Notes under the pieces: generated by a model
Told to the model about the DNA's origin: nothing
Databases searched by the model: none
The model's input: the letters and a program-made list of their open reading frames with translations, nothing else
Shown: piece by piece, positions 34,529-43,456 of the stretch
How positions within the stretch are numbered: position 1 is the stretch's first letter
Layout of the letters: the number at the start of each line of letters is the position of its first letter
Position numbers and translations under genes: made by a program
From: CAVREM01 sp963728825
GTDB taxonomy: Bacteria > Acidobacteriota > Vicinamibacteria > Vicinamibacterales > CAVVIG01
Direction of reading: 5' to 3'
DNA length: 64,000 nucleotides
Assembly: GCA_963728825.1 (NCBI GenBank)
Contig: CAVSLA010000001.1
Coordinates: 310,001-374,000 of the forward strand

Positions 34529-37224
34529 TGCTTGACGAGCGCGGCCTGCGGACCGTTCGCGCGTTCGTAGGCACTCGCGTAGGTCCGCGCCATCTTGATG
34601 TCTTCAGCGCGCGTTCGGGCGACGGCTCCCAGGGAATGGAGGTTGTAGATCCACTCGACGCCCATCATCAGACCGTCGACGTCGGCCGGCTGCGCCTCGA
34701 GGTGGCGCTGCAGCAGCCGCACCGCCTCGCGGCCGAGGCCCATCGTCGCGTAGAGCATGGCGAGCGGCTTGGCGAATCGCGCGTCAGTGGGCCATTTGGC
34801 GACCGCTTCCTCGAGCACCGCCCGCGCGTGCGGCAGATCGTGCGAGCGCAGCAAGGTATCGCCGAGCCACTGATAGATCTCGGGGATCTCCGCGCCATCG
34901 ATGAGCGCGGTCTGCCAGGCGCTGGCGGCTTCCCGATCGTGGCCGGCGGCGGCAAATGTCGCAGCGAGGTAGGTGAGCCCCGCGGAGCTGTCCTCGGTCG
35001 GCGTAATCGCTGCCTTGAAGCTCGTCTCGGCTGCGGCGAAGTCGCCCGCGGCAAGCAAGGCCACGCCCTTGTCGAAGGCCCCAGTGGTCGTCGCCGCCAC
35101 GCGCGATCGGAAGGTATCGAGGATGGCCGGCTTTGACATGTCGGTGCGATCGAAGGGACGTGCGAAGACTTCCTCGCCGACCGGCAGGAACAGTTCGGAT
35201 GCGGACGGCGGCGCGGGGGCTGCGCTCTCGGCCGACGTCAGCAGCACGGCAGGCGGCGCGATCTCGAACGGGCGCGTGATAATCAGCGGGCTCTTCGCCA
35301 GGCCGGTCTCGGCGGTCAGCACCGCGCGCAGCAGGTAGTTGCCGGGCGGCAGCTGCCGCACTGGCACGACATAATTGAAGATGGCGCGCCCGGCGCCGGC
35401 GGCGCGCGCTGGAACATCCGCACCGAGCAGGGCCGGCGATTCGATCGATCGGGAAATCTCGTACCGGACCTTGAGGCCCTTGACGCTGTCACCGTACGCC
35501 TCGAGATATCCCTGCAGGTTGCCGAAGCTGACCGTGTGGCCGACGGTCGGACGATCGTTCGCAACCAGCGGTCCGCCCACCATCAGCTCGCTCAAGGAAA
35601 TCGCGCCGGCGTTCAGCAGCGTCGCGCGCACTGGATGCTCCAGGCTGCCGACCAGATCGCCGTCGACGACCGCGATTTTCAGGGTGTAGTCGCCCGGCGG
35701 CAGGCTCGCGCCGCCGGTGAACTGCAGTGGTGACGGGACACCGTCCATGATCGGCCTCAGTCGCGCGTTGGCCGCCTGGCTTTCGACGATCCGCCCGTCC
35801 TTGTCCGTGAACATGTAGCCGAGCGCGACCGGGCGAGGCGTCGCGTAGTTGACGCCGACGTCCGCGTGAATCAGCAGCTGCACGTTGCCGTCGGTCCCCT
35901 GTCCCTTGAGCGCAAAGGTTGCCACCTTCAGCGGCAGTGCGGACAGGGTCAACGGCGAGGTCAGACCGGACATCACCGCTTCGCGACCCGTCTTCGGACG
36001 GTTGTCGTCGGGGAGCATCGTCAGCTGGCGGCGCGAGCGAACGGTTACGCCGCGGCGATTGACCGACACCTCGATCGGGTGGGGCTTGCCGTCCTTGTCG
36101 ACCGGACTCGATTCGACGCCCACCAGATAATGACCCGACAGCTCCGACTCGATCCGCTCGAACGCATAGTCGGCGCTGTTGACGACGTTGAACAGCGAAC
36201 CGCGCGTCGAGTGGGCCAGCATCTCGATGCCGATGCTCTTCTCCAGCCGATCGTCGAAGCGGGTCGTCGGCTCGGTGGCCACCGCCTGGGTGACGTCGGA
36301 GAACATCTGATCGTCGAGCTTCAGCACGTAGATGCTGGTGCGGGCGGCAGCGGCCAGCGAGCTGATCTGAGTGAACGAGGGATGCTGATCGTCGAGGACG
36401 AATCCCTCGGTGATCATCACGAGCGTGTTCGGCGAGTTGACGGACTTCAGGGCGTTGAGCAGATCGCGGAAGACGCTGACCGTCTGCTCGCCGTCGAAGG
36501 CACCGGCGGCCGCCGCGGCGTTGGCCTCGGCTTCGACCGAGACGTAGCACATCTCGATGCGCGGCTGCTCGCGTGGCGGCGCGGTTGACAGATCGCCGCA
36601 TTCGCGTCGCTGGACACGCTGCAGCGCCATGCCGTCGCCGCGTCTGATGGCCATCGCCTCGGACACGGCGATGTTGTAGAAACCCTTGCTCAGGCTGCTG
36701 CGCTGCCCGGTCGTCCGCTCGACCGCTTTCCGGACGCGCTCGCGGTCGGCGGTAAACGGCACCGACGGCGCCCCCGGACCGATCCCGACCAGCGCCACGC
36801 GATCGGTCGGCTGCAGACGGTTGATGAACCCGTTCACCGCGTTACGGATGCCGATGAAGCCGCCGAACCGGATGTTCGGCTGATCGACGACCAGCAGAAT
36901 CAGCCGGCCGCCGATGCCGCCTTCGTTGGTGGTATAGCCCTCGGGCGGAGGAGGGGGCTTCGGGCCGTCCGGCGCAGTGAGTGGCACCCAATCGGCGCTG
37001 ATGACGCGCCGCGGGCTGCCGTCGAGGCGCACGGTGAAATCCTCGGGCTTGAGTCCGAGGATCGGCCGGCCGCGCTCGTCGACGACCGTCACGTCGACCG
37101 ACGTGACGTCGACGCCCGATCGGAATCGCGGCGGTTGATCCTGCGCCCGAGCCGCACCGACGGCGAGCCCCACGCCGAGCAGCACGGTCGCCTGTCTGAG
37201 GTATCTCGTGAATGTGGTGCCCAT
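34495..37224 (-). CDS. Secreted VWA-like protein with C-terminal TPR region (largest paralog)
   Basis: 909 residues. After a signal peptide (ATVLLGVGLAVGAARAQ) come the N-domain (FRSGVDVTSVDVTVVDERGR), a VWA-like domain with LLVVDQPNIRFGGFIG where the metal site would be, the family strands LSGHYLVGVESSPVDKDGKP and RRGVTVRSRRQL, the sandwich region (LKVATFALKGQGTDGNVQLL, LPPGDYTLKIAVVDGDLVGS) and ~190 residues of TPR-like helices (KGVALLAAGDFAAAETSFKA, EAVRLLQRHLEAQPADVDGL). It lies 3 bp after the fourth VWA gene and overlaps the next gene. Binding partners are unknown. Confidence 0.83.
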   Translation of the reverse strand: MGTTFTRYLRQATVLLGVGLAVGAARAQDQPPRFRSGVDVTSVDVTVVDERGRPILGLKPEDFTVRLDGSPRRVISADWVPLTAPDGPKPPPPPEGYTTNEGGIGGRLILLVVDQPNIRFGGFIGIRNAVNGFINRLQPTDRVALVGIGPGAPSVPFTADRERVRKAVERTTGQRSSLSKGFYNIAVSEAMAIRRGDGMALQRVQRRECGDLSTAPPREQPRIEMCYVSVEAEANAAAAAGAFDGEQTVSVFRDLLNALKSVNSPNTLVMITEGFVLDDQHPSFTQISSLAAAARTSIYVLKLDDQMFSDVTQAVATEPTTRFDDRLEKSIGIEMLAHSTRGSLFNVVNSADYAFERIESELSGHYLVGVESSPVDKDGKPHPIEVSVNRRGVTVRSRRQLTMLPDDNRPKTGREAVMSGLTSPLTLSALPLKVATFALKGQGTDGNVQLLIHADVGVNYATPRPVALGYMFTDKDGRIVESQAANARLRPIMDGVPSPLQFTGGASLPPGDYTLKIAVVDGDLVGSLEHPVRATLLNAGAISLSELMVGGPLVANDRPTVGHTVSFGNLQGYLEAYGDSVKGLKVRYEISRSIESPALLGADVPARAAGAGRAIFNYVVPVRQLPPGNYLLRAVLTAETGLAKSPLIITRPFEIAPPAVLLTSAESAAPAPPSASELFLPVGEEVFARPFDRTDMSKPAILDTFRSRVAATTTGAFDKGVALLAAGDFAAAETSFKAAITPTEDSSAGLTYLAATFAAAGHDREAASAWQTALIDGAEIPEIYQWLGDTLLRSHDLPHARAVLEEAVAKWPTDARFAKPLAMLYATMGLGREAVRLLQRHLEAQPADVDGLMMGVEWIYNLHSLGAVARTRAEDIKMARTYASAYERANGPQAALVKQWIDFIEARRP

Positions 37225-37227
37225 GAT

Positions 37228-38388
37228 TTACTGCCTGGGTGCTGCGAACTGATACCCGTTGCGCGCCCGCACGTTCCGGTAGCCATCGACACGCACCGCG
37301 ATCTGATGGTACTTGCCGTCGCGGCTGTTGCCAGGGGGCGGATAACCAATCAAATACTGGTGCGACAGTTCTTCGAGGAGCGTGTCAAAAGCGTTGCTCA
37401 GGTCGTCGATGCTGGACATGGCGAACACGCGGCCGCCGGTCGGATCCGCCAGACGCTCCATCACTTTCTTGAGACGATCGACCGAAAGCCCGCGACCCTG
37501 GCCGATCATGTAGAGCGTGACGTCGCTCGCCCGCAGCCGCTGCTCGACCTGATCGATGGTCACATGGCTGCCCTGATCTTCGCCGTCGCTGAAGACAACG
37601 AGCGCTTTGCGCCCGGTCCGCAGCCCGAGGGTGTCGACGCCCCGGACGATGACGTCATACAACGCCGTGGCACCCCACGGCGCCAGGCGGTCGACCGCCT
37701 TGATACGTTCTTCGGGGGGATCGGTCGGCCGGCGCGTGAGCGCAAACACCGAGTCGTTGAATCCCAGCAGCGACAACCGATGCTGGGCCGGCACGGCGGC
37801 GAGAAACGCCTTGACCGCTTCTTTCAGCTTCGGCATGGCCGGCGCCATGCTGCCGCTGACGTCCACGGCCACCACCATCTCCAGGGCCACGTCTTCCGCT
37901 GCAAAGTAGGTGATCGTCTGCGGCTTGCCGTCCTCGAACACCTGAAACGCGCTGCGTGGAATGTCCGACACGAACTCGCCGCGATCGTTGGTCACGGTCA
38001 CGGTCACCTGGACGATGTCGACGTCGACCTTTTCGACAATTCCCAACCCCTGCGTTCGGACGATCCGCGGGATGCGACCACCGCTCGTCAGGTTGGCGAT
38101 CATCCGGATTTGCCGCTCGACGACGTCGGAGCCCGCGTCCCACTCGCACTCGAACGGCGGCCCGACGATGGTGCACGCTTCTTTACCGTCGACGAAAAAG
38201 ATGATGCTGGTGACCGCCGAAGGCGGATCGACCGTCGCGCGTAGCACCACCGGACCGGTCAGAAACGCCGCTTCGTCCGGCGATGCGATCTCGATAATCG
38301 GACTGCTCGAAGAAGGCGCGGGCGCCTGCGCGACCAGCGCGACTGCGATGCAAACCCACACGACTGGCAGAAGGAAGCGGATCGCCAT
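37228..38388 (-). CDS. Secreted VWA protein with complete metal site
   Basis: A signal peptide (MAIRFLLPVVWVCIAVALVA) leads into an Ig-like domain, about residues 30-120 (SPIIEIASPDEAAFLTGPVV, IIFFVDGKEACTIVGPPFEC). The family N-domain follows (VDIVQVTVTVTNDRGEFVSD, FQVFEDGKPQTITYF) and then a VWA domain with an intact metal-ion site: AVDVSGSMAPAM, the Thr of WGATALYDV and VVFSDGEDQGS. It ends with the acidobacterial signature YLIGYPPPGNSRDGKYHQ and VRARNGYQFA. Of the four VWA genes in this operon it is the only one able to bind metal in the classical way. It sits 5 bp downstream of the frameshifted large exported protein. Confidence 0.85.
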   Translation of the reverse strand: MAIRFLLPVVWVCIAVALVAQAPAPSSSSPIIEIASPDEAAFLTGPVVLRATVDPPSAVTSIIFFVDGKEACTIVGPPFECEWDAGSDVVERQIRMIANLTSGGRIPRIVRTQGLGIVEKVDVDIVQVTVTVTNDRGEFVSDIPRSAFQVFEDGKPQTITYFAAEDVALEMVVAVDVSGSMAPAMPKLKEAVKAFLAAVPAQHRLSLLGFNDSVFALTRRPTDPPEERIKAVDRLAPWGATALYDVIVRGVDTLGLRTGRKALVVFSDGEDQGSHVTIDQVEQRLRASDVTLYMIGQGRGLSVDRLKKVMERLADPTGGRVFAMSSIDDLSNAFDTLLEELSHQYLIGYPPPGNSRDGKYHQIAVRVDGYRNVRARNGYQFAAPRQ

Positions 38389-38393
38389 GCAAG

Positions 38394-39275
38394 TCAGCGC
38401 GCTGGCGCCGCGATTGGTACCAGCGGTCCGCCGACAGCTGCCGCCGCGGCGATCAAATCCTCGAGCCGCTCGCGTGACACCTCCCGCCCGCCCCGGACGA
38501 GCGCCAGCCAGTCGTTGCCATCATTGGGCTGGACGGTATCGACGAACTGCTGCATTGCGGTGCTCAAAACGCTCCTTGCCAGACCGGCTGGCAGGTCAAG
38601 GTCGTGAAGGCTCGCCGCGACGTGAAGCGTCAGATCGGGCACCGAGGAGCCGAGCACCCCGACCTGGGGCCGCCCCGTCAGGAACCGCCAGGCGTTCGGT
38701 GGCGGCATTCTGGTGCACAGACAGCCCCATAACGGAGTCATCGCCGGGCCCCAGGCGTGCAACCCTCCGATGTCGCCGCCGCCAAGCATGAACAGCTCGG
38801 TCAGCGAGAGCAGCGTGAGCGTCCGCTCCGGTTCGTTGGCGACAGCCCAACGCAGGGCACGACGCCGCCAACCGTCCATCCGCACCGCATCGGCCAGGAC
38901 GTCGATGTCCGCGTCCGTGCGAGCCAGGGCGACGCGCTGACGGCCCCGCGCAATGGCCAATCCAATCGTATCGCGCTCTGCGTCATTGAGAGCGTACGGA
39001 TTCAGCAGGGCGACCGACCGGGCGAAGGTCTCCCGATCGTTGGATCCCAGAACGGGGGGACCAAAGAAAGCGTCCCCAGCCAGCCGCCTCAGGGCGAGGG
39101 GGGCGAGGGCGGCATCCAGGCCGATCAGCGAACCGGAGACATGCCACGGCACTCCCGGGTCGAAGTGCTGTTCCGGTATCGACCACGGCCGTTCGTTGCG
39201 AACGCCGGGTACCCGGGAGCCGACCCCGAAATCATGGCGGCGGGCCACGTCCCCGCCAAGGAGCGTCGGCGCCAT
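38394..39275 (-). CDS. C-terminal part of a large exported protein, separated by a one-base frameshift
   Basis: This frame is unlikely to be a gene of its own. It has no signal peptide, its ATG at 39273-39275 lies inside the end of the upstream frame, and its opening residues (APTLLGGDVARRHDFG) continue the upstream sequence ALSIGDPDG smoothly if one base is dropped between about 39262 and 39277. The segment is mostly helical with short motifs such as PWHVSGSLIGLDAALAPLAL, LNPYALNDAERDTIGLAI and HAWGPAMTPLWGCLC. No known domain is recognised. It ends 5 bp before the start of the VWA operon's 386-aa protein. Confidence 0.6.
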   Translation of the reverse strand: MAPTLLGGDVARRHDFGVGSRVPGVRNERPWSIPEQHFDPGVPWHVSGSLIGLDAALAPLALRRLAGDAFFGPPVLGSNDRETFARSVALLNPYALNDAERDTIGLAIARGRQRVALARTDADIDVLADAVRMDGWRRRALRWAVANEPERTLTLLSLTELFMLGGGDIGGLHAWGPAMTPLWGCLCTRMPPPNAWRFLTGRPQVGVLGSSVPDLTLHVAASLHDLDLPAGLARSVLSTAMQQFVDTVQPNDGNDWLALVRGGREVSRERLEDLIAAAAAVGGPLVPIAAPAR

Positions 39276-41469
39276 CCGGATCGCCGATGCTCAGAGCGTA
39301 GGCGATCGAGCTGAGCACTTCCGCGAGGACCACGTCTGCCGCTTCGACCAGGTCACTGGCAATCTCGCCGGCCCGTCGCGCATCCTGCGGTCGTGAGATG
39401 CGGCCAAGCTCTCTCAGTCCGCGGTCGACGACCTCACGCGGATCCTCCAGCCCCTCAGCACCACCCGGGACAAAATCGGAAGGGCTGACCGGCGCCTTGC
39501 GCGGCAACAGGCGCTGCAGCCGCTCGAGCGCGGCGCTGCTGCGTTTGATGCCATCGAGGTCGATGGACGCGACGCTCAGCGACCGGGCTGTCGAATACAG
39601 CTGCACCGCGGCATCGAGCGGATAACCGTCCTGGCGTCGACGCACGCGACGGAGCCGGTCGATCTCGGCCGTAGCCGGGTCGAAGCGATAGCGGCCACCC
39701 TCCCAATCGACGAAGGGCGTCACCCTGGTCGCCGGTCCGGCCAGGGCCGCCAGCAAGGTGTCCTCGGCTCGTGAATCCGCCTCGCCCTGCAGCACCTGCT
39801 GCCGCAGCCACTCCACGGTGCCGCCGGCCATCCGCCCATCGGGCGTAAGTGGGATCGTCGACAGCGAGGTGACCAGCGCCTCGATGCGGCTCGGCGTCAG
39901 GTCGCCGCTCGCGGCCAGGCGGACGAGAATGGCCAGCGCTCCCTGGAACTGACCCATCGCCACAAACGCGCGGCGGTCGTCGAGGCGGGTCAACGCCTCG
40001 GCGCGACGCGCAGCGGCGACGTAGACGGCGGGGGTCCGCAGGCCCATTTGTTCCACGGCGAGCGCGACGGTCCGATAGCCCACAAACGCCCGGAGGGCAA
40101 CCAACACACCTTCTGCCTCCGCGGGGCCGGTGACGTCGAATACCCGATAGCCGAATGCGAGCTGCATCAGGCGCTGGCCGCGCGAGCGGACGTCGACGAT
40201 CGCGACGTTCTCCGCAAGCCACGCCGCATCGATGGGCCCTTCGCGGTCGGCATCGCGAAGCAGACGTGCCGGATCATCCGGCAGATCCTGGCTTTCAAAG
40301 GCTCGCTCCCAGAGCCGCCGCGCCGACGGCAATTTGGGGCTGCCGTCCGCGTTCACCGAGATTGTGTTGAACAAGGACCCCAAATCGTGCAGCGGACGGA
40401 CGAAGGGACGCTCGTTGGTAGGCCACTCCGGGTAGGCCGCGGCCACTGCCGTGACGAGCGCCCGCATCCGCGCAATCCGCACGGCGGGATCTTTCATCCA
40501 CAAGTTCAGGGCGAAGGCGGCGCGCGGCGGGTCGAGCTCGCCGATCGTGTCATACAGGTACGCGAGACGTCCGGTGCGTTTCTCGAAAACGGCTGCGATG
40601 AATCGCGCCGGCTCCGCGGTTCTCGCCTCGGCCAAATCCTCCCAGATCAGGCGCACCGGATCGCCGAGCGCCTCACCGGGCGTCAGGACGCGGCCGTTGC
40701 GAATCTTGAGATGGTTCCCGAATGCCGCGAACGCTGCCGACTGGATGTACAAGCCACGCAGCACGTCTGGATGCTCGGCCACATATTGAAGCGTCAGATC
40801 GTCCAGTCCGGCCAGGCCGTGACAGAGCAGCGTCGCGCGCTCGTCGGCGAGGATCGCGGCAAACAGCTCCGTCGGCGGAACCCTCCGGCCGAGAATCTCA
40901 TCCGACCAGACCGTCGACGACAGCGGCACCGGTACCGTGTCGACCGGCATCGCCATCGTCACCGCTTCGCCGCGGTTCAGCGCCGCGGCCAGCGCGCCGA
41001 CGTCGATACCGAGGTTGCCGAGCAGACGAGCCCGCTCCATTGCTTCGCTGTTGCCGGTCGGCTCGACGGAATACGTGCCGCGCGTGTCACGCAGCCGCAG
41101 ACCGATCACGTCGAACAGCTCGCTCAGCCTCCGTCTGGTCGTCCCATTTCGAGCATCAGCGAGGGAAACCACCCCGTCCAGCTGCGCGGCTGTCAGCGCG
41201 CGTTGAAATCGCGCCGCCGCGAGCAGGTGCGCGCTCAGACGGCCGGCGGCCGAGACCGGGTTCTGCCGATCGCGGATCGGCGACTCGACTAGCAGACGCG
41301 TGATCTCCGCCACGAACCGGGACCGATCGGGGACGACGCGAATCCCGGCGGCACGAACCAGTGCCTCAGTACCTCCGGGAATCGGGATGTCTTCGGAAAT
41401 CAGCCCGGCGGCGCCGGCCGTCAGCGGAAATGCCGCTACAATCGTGGCGCAGAGGATCGCACGCAGCAT
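39232..41469 (-). CDS. Large exported protein of unknown function, N-terminal part (frameshifted)
   Basis: A signal peptide (MLRAILCATIVAAFPLTAGA) is followed by ~720 residues rich in helices and without recognised domains. Landmarks are AGIRVVPDRSRFVAEITRLL, PVPLSSTVWSDEILGRRVPP, LLCHGLAGLDDLTLQYVAEH, LNLWMKDPAVRIARMRALVT and VTPFVDWEGGRYRFDPATAE. The reading ends in a low-quality tail (ADAPWRGRGPPP) after YALSIGDPDG, and the downstream frame continues the protein. Without one surplus base, 38394-41469 would be a single gene of 1025 codons. It is the first gene of the minus-strand run that contains four VWA genes, so a joint envelope role is likely. It is divergent from parE with only 22 bp between starts. 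Confidence 0.7.
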   Translation of the reverse strand: MLRAILCATIVAAFPLTAGAAGLISEDIPIPGGTEALVRAAGIRVVPDRSRFVAEITRLLVESPIRDRQNPVSAAGRLSAHLLAAARFQRALTAAQLDGVVSLADARNGTTRRRLSELFDVIGLRLRDTRGTYSVEPTGNSEAMERARLLGNLGIDVGALAAALNRGEAVTMAMPVDTVPVPLSSTVWSDEILGRRVPPTELFAAILADERATLLCHGLAGLDDLTLQYVAEHPDVLRGLYIQSAAFAAFGNHLKIRNGRVLTPGEALGDPVRLIWEDLAEARTAEPARFIAAVFEKRTGRLAYLYDTIGELDPPRAAFALNLWMKDPAVRIARMRALVTAVAAAYPEWPTNERPFVRPLHDLGSLFNTISVNADGSPKLPSARRLWERAFESQDLPDDPARLLRDADREGPIDAAWLAENVAIVDVRSRGQRLMQLAFGYRVFDVTGPAEAEGVLVALRAFVGYRTVALAVEQMGLRTPAVYVAAARRAEALTRLDDRRAFVAMGQFQGALAILVRLAASGDLTPSRIEALVTSLSTIPLTPDGRMAGGTVEWLRQQVLQGEADSRAEDTLLAALAGPATRVTPFVDWEGGRYRFDPATAEIDRLRRVRRRQDGYPLDAAVQLYSTARSLSVASIDLDGIKRSSAALERLQRLLPRKAPVSPSDFVPGGAEGLEDPREVVDRGLRELGRISRPQDARRAGEIASDLVEAADVVLAEVLSSIAYALSIGDPDGADAPWRGRGPPP

Positions 41470-41491
41470 TTTTCGAGGCTGATTATTCTAC

Positions 41492-43408
41492 ATGGCGACC
41501 CCCAACTACACGGCGAAAGACATCACCGTTCTCGAGGGTCTGGAACCGGTTCGCAAGCGTCCCGGCATGTACATCGGGGGCGTCGGATCGACCGGTCTCC
41601 ACCACCTCGTCTGGGAAATCCTCGACAACTCAATAGACGAGGCGATGAACGGCTATGCCTCGAATGTCCGGGTCACCCTGCACGACGACGGCTCATCCGT
41701 CACCGTCGAAGACGACGGCCGCGGCATTCCGATCGACAAGCACCCCAAGACGAAGAAAAGCGCGCTCGAGATGGTCTTCAGCGTGCTGCACGCCGGCGGA
41801 AAGTTCGAGCCAGGCAATTACAAGACCGCCGGCGGTCTGCACGGCGTCGGCGCCAGCGTCGTGAACGCACTGTCGAAAGAACTGGTGGCGACGGTCAAGC
41901 GCGACGGCGCGCAGTGGGAAATGCGATTCAAGCAGGGCAAGGCGGTCTCGGCCCTGAAGAAGCTCGGCGCGGCGCGCGGCAGCGGGACGACTGTCTACTT
42001 CCACCCGGACGCGACGATTTTTCCGAAGATCGAATTCGATCCCGCCGTCATCCGCGAGCGGCTCGAGGTGGCGAGCTACCTGCACAAGGGTCTGAAGATC
42101 GTCTTCGACGACGAGACGACGAGAACCAAGACGGTCTTCGAGCAGCGCGAAGGGATCATCGACTATCTGAAGGCCATCATCGCGGCGCGCAGCGTCAAGC
42201 CGATTCACGAGGCGCCGTTCACGCTGGCCAAGGACGACGGCTGGCGCATCGATCTTGCGCTCCAGTGGACGGAGGCCACCGAGGAACACGTGCGGTCGTA
42301 CGTGAACGGCATTCCGACCAGCTCCGGCGGCACGCACGAGAACGGGCTGCGCGCGGGCATCGGCAAGGCGGTGCGCAACTTCATCGACACACACAACCTC
42401 TCACCGAAGGGGGTCGCCCTGACCTCGGAAGACATCCGCGAGGGGTTGACCGGCATCCTCAGCGCGTTCATCCAGGAACCGCAGTTTCAGGGCCAGACCA
42501 AAGACCGGCTGAACAATCCCGAAATGCTGTCCACCATCGACGGCATCGTCCGGCCGGCGCTCGAGCACTGGTTGAATCACAACATCAGCGTCGCCGAAGC
42601 GATTGTCGCCCGCATCATCCTCGCGGCCCGGGCGCGTGAAGCAAGCCGCGCCGCACAGGCCGAGGTCTCGCGGAAGAGCGCGACCTCCACGCGTCTGAAT
42701 CTCCCCGGCAAGCTGAGCGACTGCACCAACCCGACCAGCGACGGCAGCGAGCTGTTCATCGTCGAGGGCGATTCGGCCGGCGGCTCGGCCAAGCAGGGAC
42801 GGGATCGAGCGCGGCAGGCGATCCTCCCGCTGCGCGGCAAGGTCCTGAACGCCGAGAGCGCCTCGCTCGCCAAGGTTCTCGAGAACAAGGAACTGTCCGA
42901 TCTGGTCACGGCGATCGGCTGCGGCCTGGGCAAGAACTTCGAGCTGTCGAAGCTGCGCTACGGCAAGATCATCATCCTCGCCGACGCCGACTCGGACGGC
43001 AACCACATCGCGACCCTGCTGCTGACGTTCATCTATCGCCACCTGCCGCAGTTGATCGCGGGCGGCAAAGTGTTTCTGGCGCAGCCCCCCCTCTATCGCA
43101 TCGACATCGGCAAAGACACGCACTGGGCGCTCGACGACAGCCAACGCGACGCCATCCTCAAGCAGCACGGCAAGAACGGCAGTCGCGCCACGCCCGAGAT
43201 CACGCGCTTCAAGGGCCTCGGCGAGATGATGCCGAAGGTGCTCTGGGAAACCACGCTGAACCCGCGCACGCGCCGTCTGCTGCGGATCGAAGTCACCGAT
43301 CAGATCGTGACCGACCGGGTGATCAACGAGCTGATGGGCAAAGACGCGTCGGCGCGCTTCCGCTTCATCATGGACCGGGCGGAGGAGGCGGAGGAGTTGG
43401 ATGTGTAA
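41492..43408 (+). CDS. parE: Type IIA topoisomerase subunit B, ParE/GyrB family
   Basis: The ATPase subunit pairs with the ParC-like subunit at 26123. The GHKL fold shows VRKRPGMYIGGVGSTGLHHL, WEILDNSIDEAMNG, DDGRGIPIDKHPKTKKSALE and GGLHGVGASVVNALS. The TOPRIM part has FIVEGDSAGGSAKQGRDRAR, the metal acids DADSDGNHIATL, and FKGLGEM near the C-terminus. At 638 residues there is no long GyrB insertion. Either name is possible; ParE is preferred because the partner subunit lacks a GyrA box. The start is ATG 41492. The gene is divergent from the exported-protein/VWA operon. Confidence 0.87.
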   Translation: MATPNYTAKDITVLEGLEPVRKRPGMYIGGVGSTGLHHLVWEILDNSIDEAMNGYASNVRVTLHDDGSSVTVEDDGRGIPIDKHPKTKKSALEMVFSVLHAGGKFEPGNYKTAGGLHGVGASVVNALSKELVATVKRDGAQWEMRFKQGKAVSALKKLGAARGSGTTVYFHPDATIFPKIEFDPAVIRERLEVASYLHKGLKIVFDDETTRTKTVFEQREGIIDYLKAIIAARSVKPIHEAPFTLAKDDGWRIDLALQWTEATEEHVRSYVNGIPTSSGGTHENGLRAGIGKAVRNFIDTHNLSPKGVALTSEDIREGLTGILSAFIQEPQFQGQTKDRLNNPEMLSTIDGIVRPALEHWLNHNISVAEAIVARIILAARAREASRAAQAEVSRKSATSTRLNLPGKLSDCTNPTSDGSELFIVEGDSAGGSAKQGRDRARQAILPLRGKVLNAESASLAKVLENKELSDLVTAIGCGLGKNFELSKLRYGKIIILADADSDGNHIATLLLTFIYRHLPQLIAGGKVFLAQPPLYRIDIGKDTHWALDDSQRDAILKQHGKNGSRATPEITRFKGLGEMMPKVLWETTLNPRTRRLLRIEVTDQIVTDRVINELMGKDASARFRFIMDRAEEAEELDV

Positions 43409-43416
43409 GGCGAAAT

Positions 43417-43456
43417 TTCAGGATTTCAGGATTTCAGGATTTGAGGATTTGAGGAT
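43417..43456. repeat. Tandem octamer array, 5 x TTCAGGAT/TTGAGGAT
   Basis: Three copies of TTCAGGAT are followed by two of TTGAGGAT without gaps, 8 bp after the parE stop. The convergent HAD gene ends within the array, so its last residues are encoded by the repeat. Confidence 0.93.
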
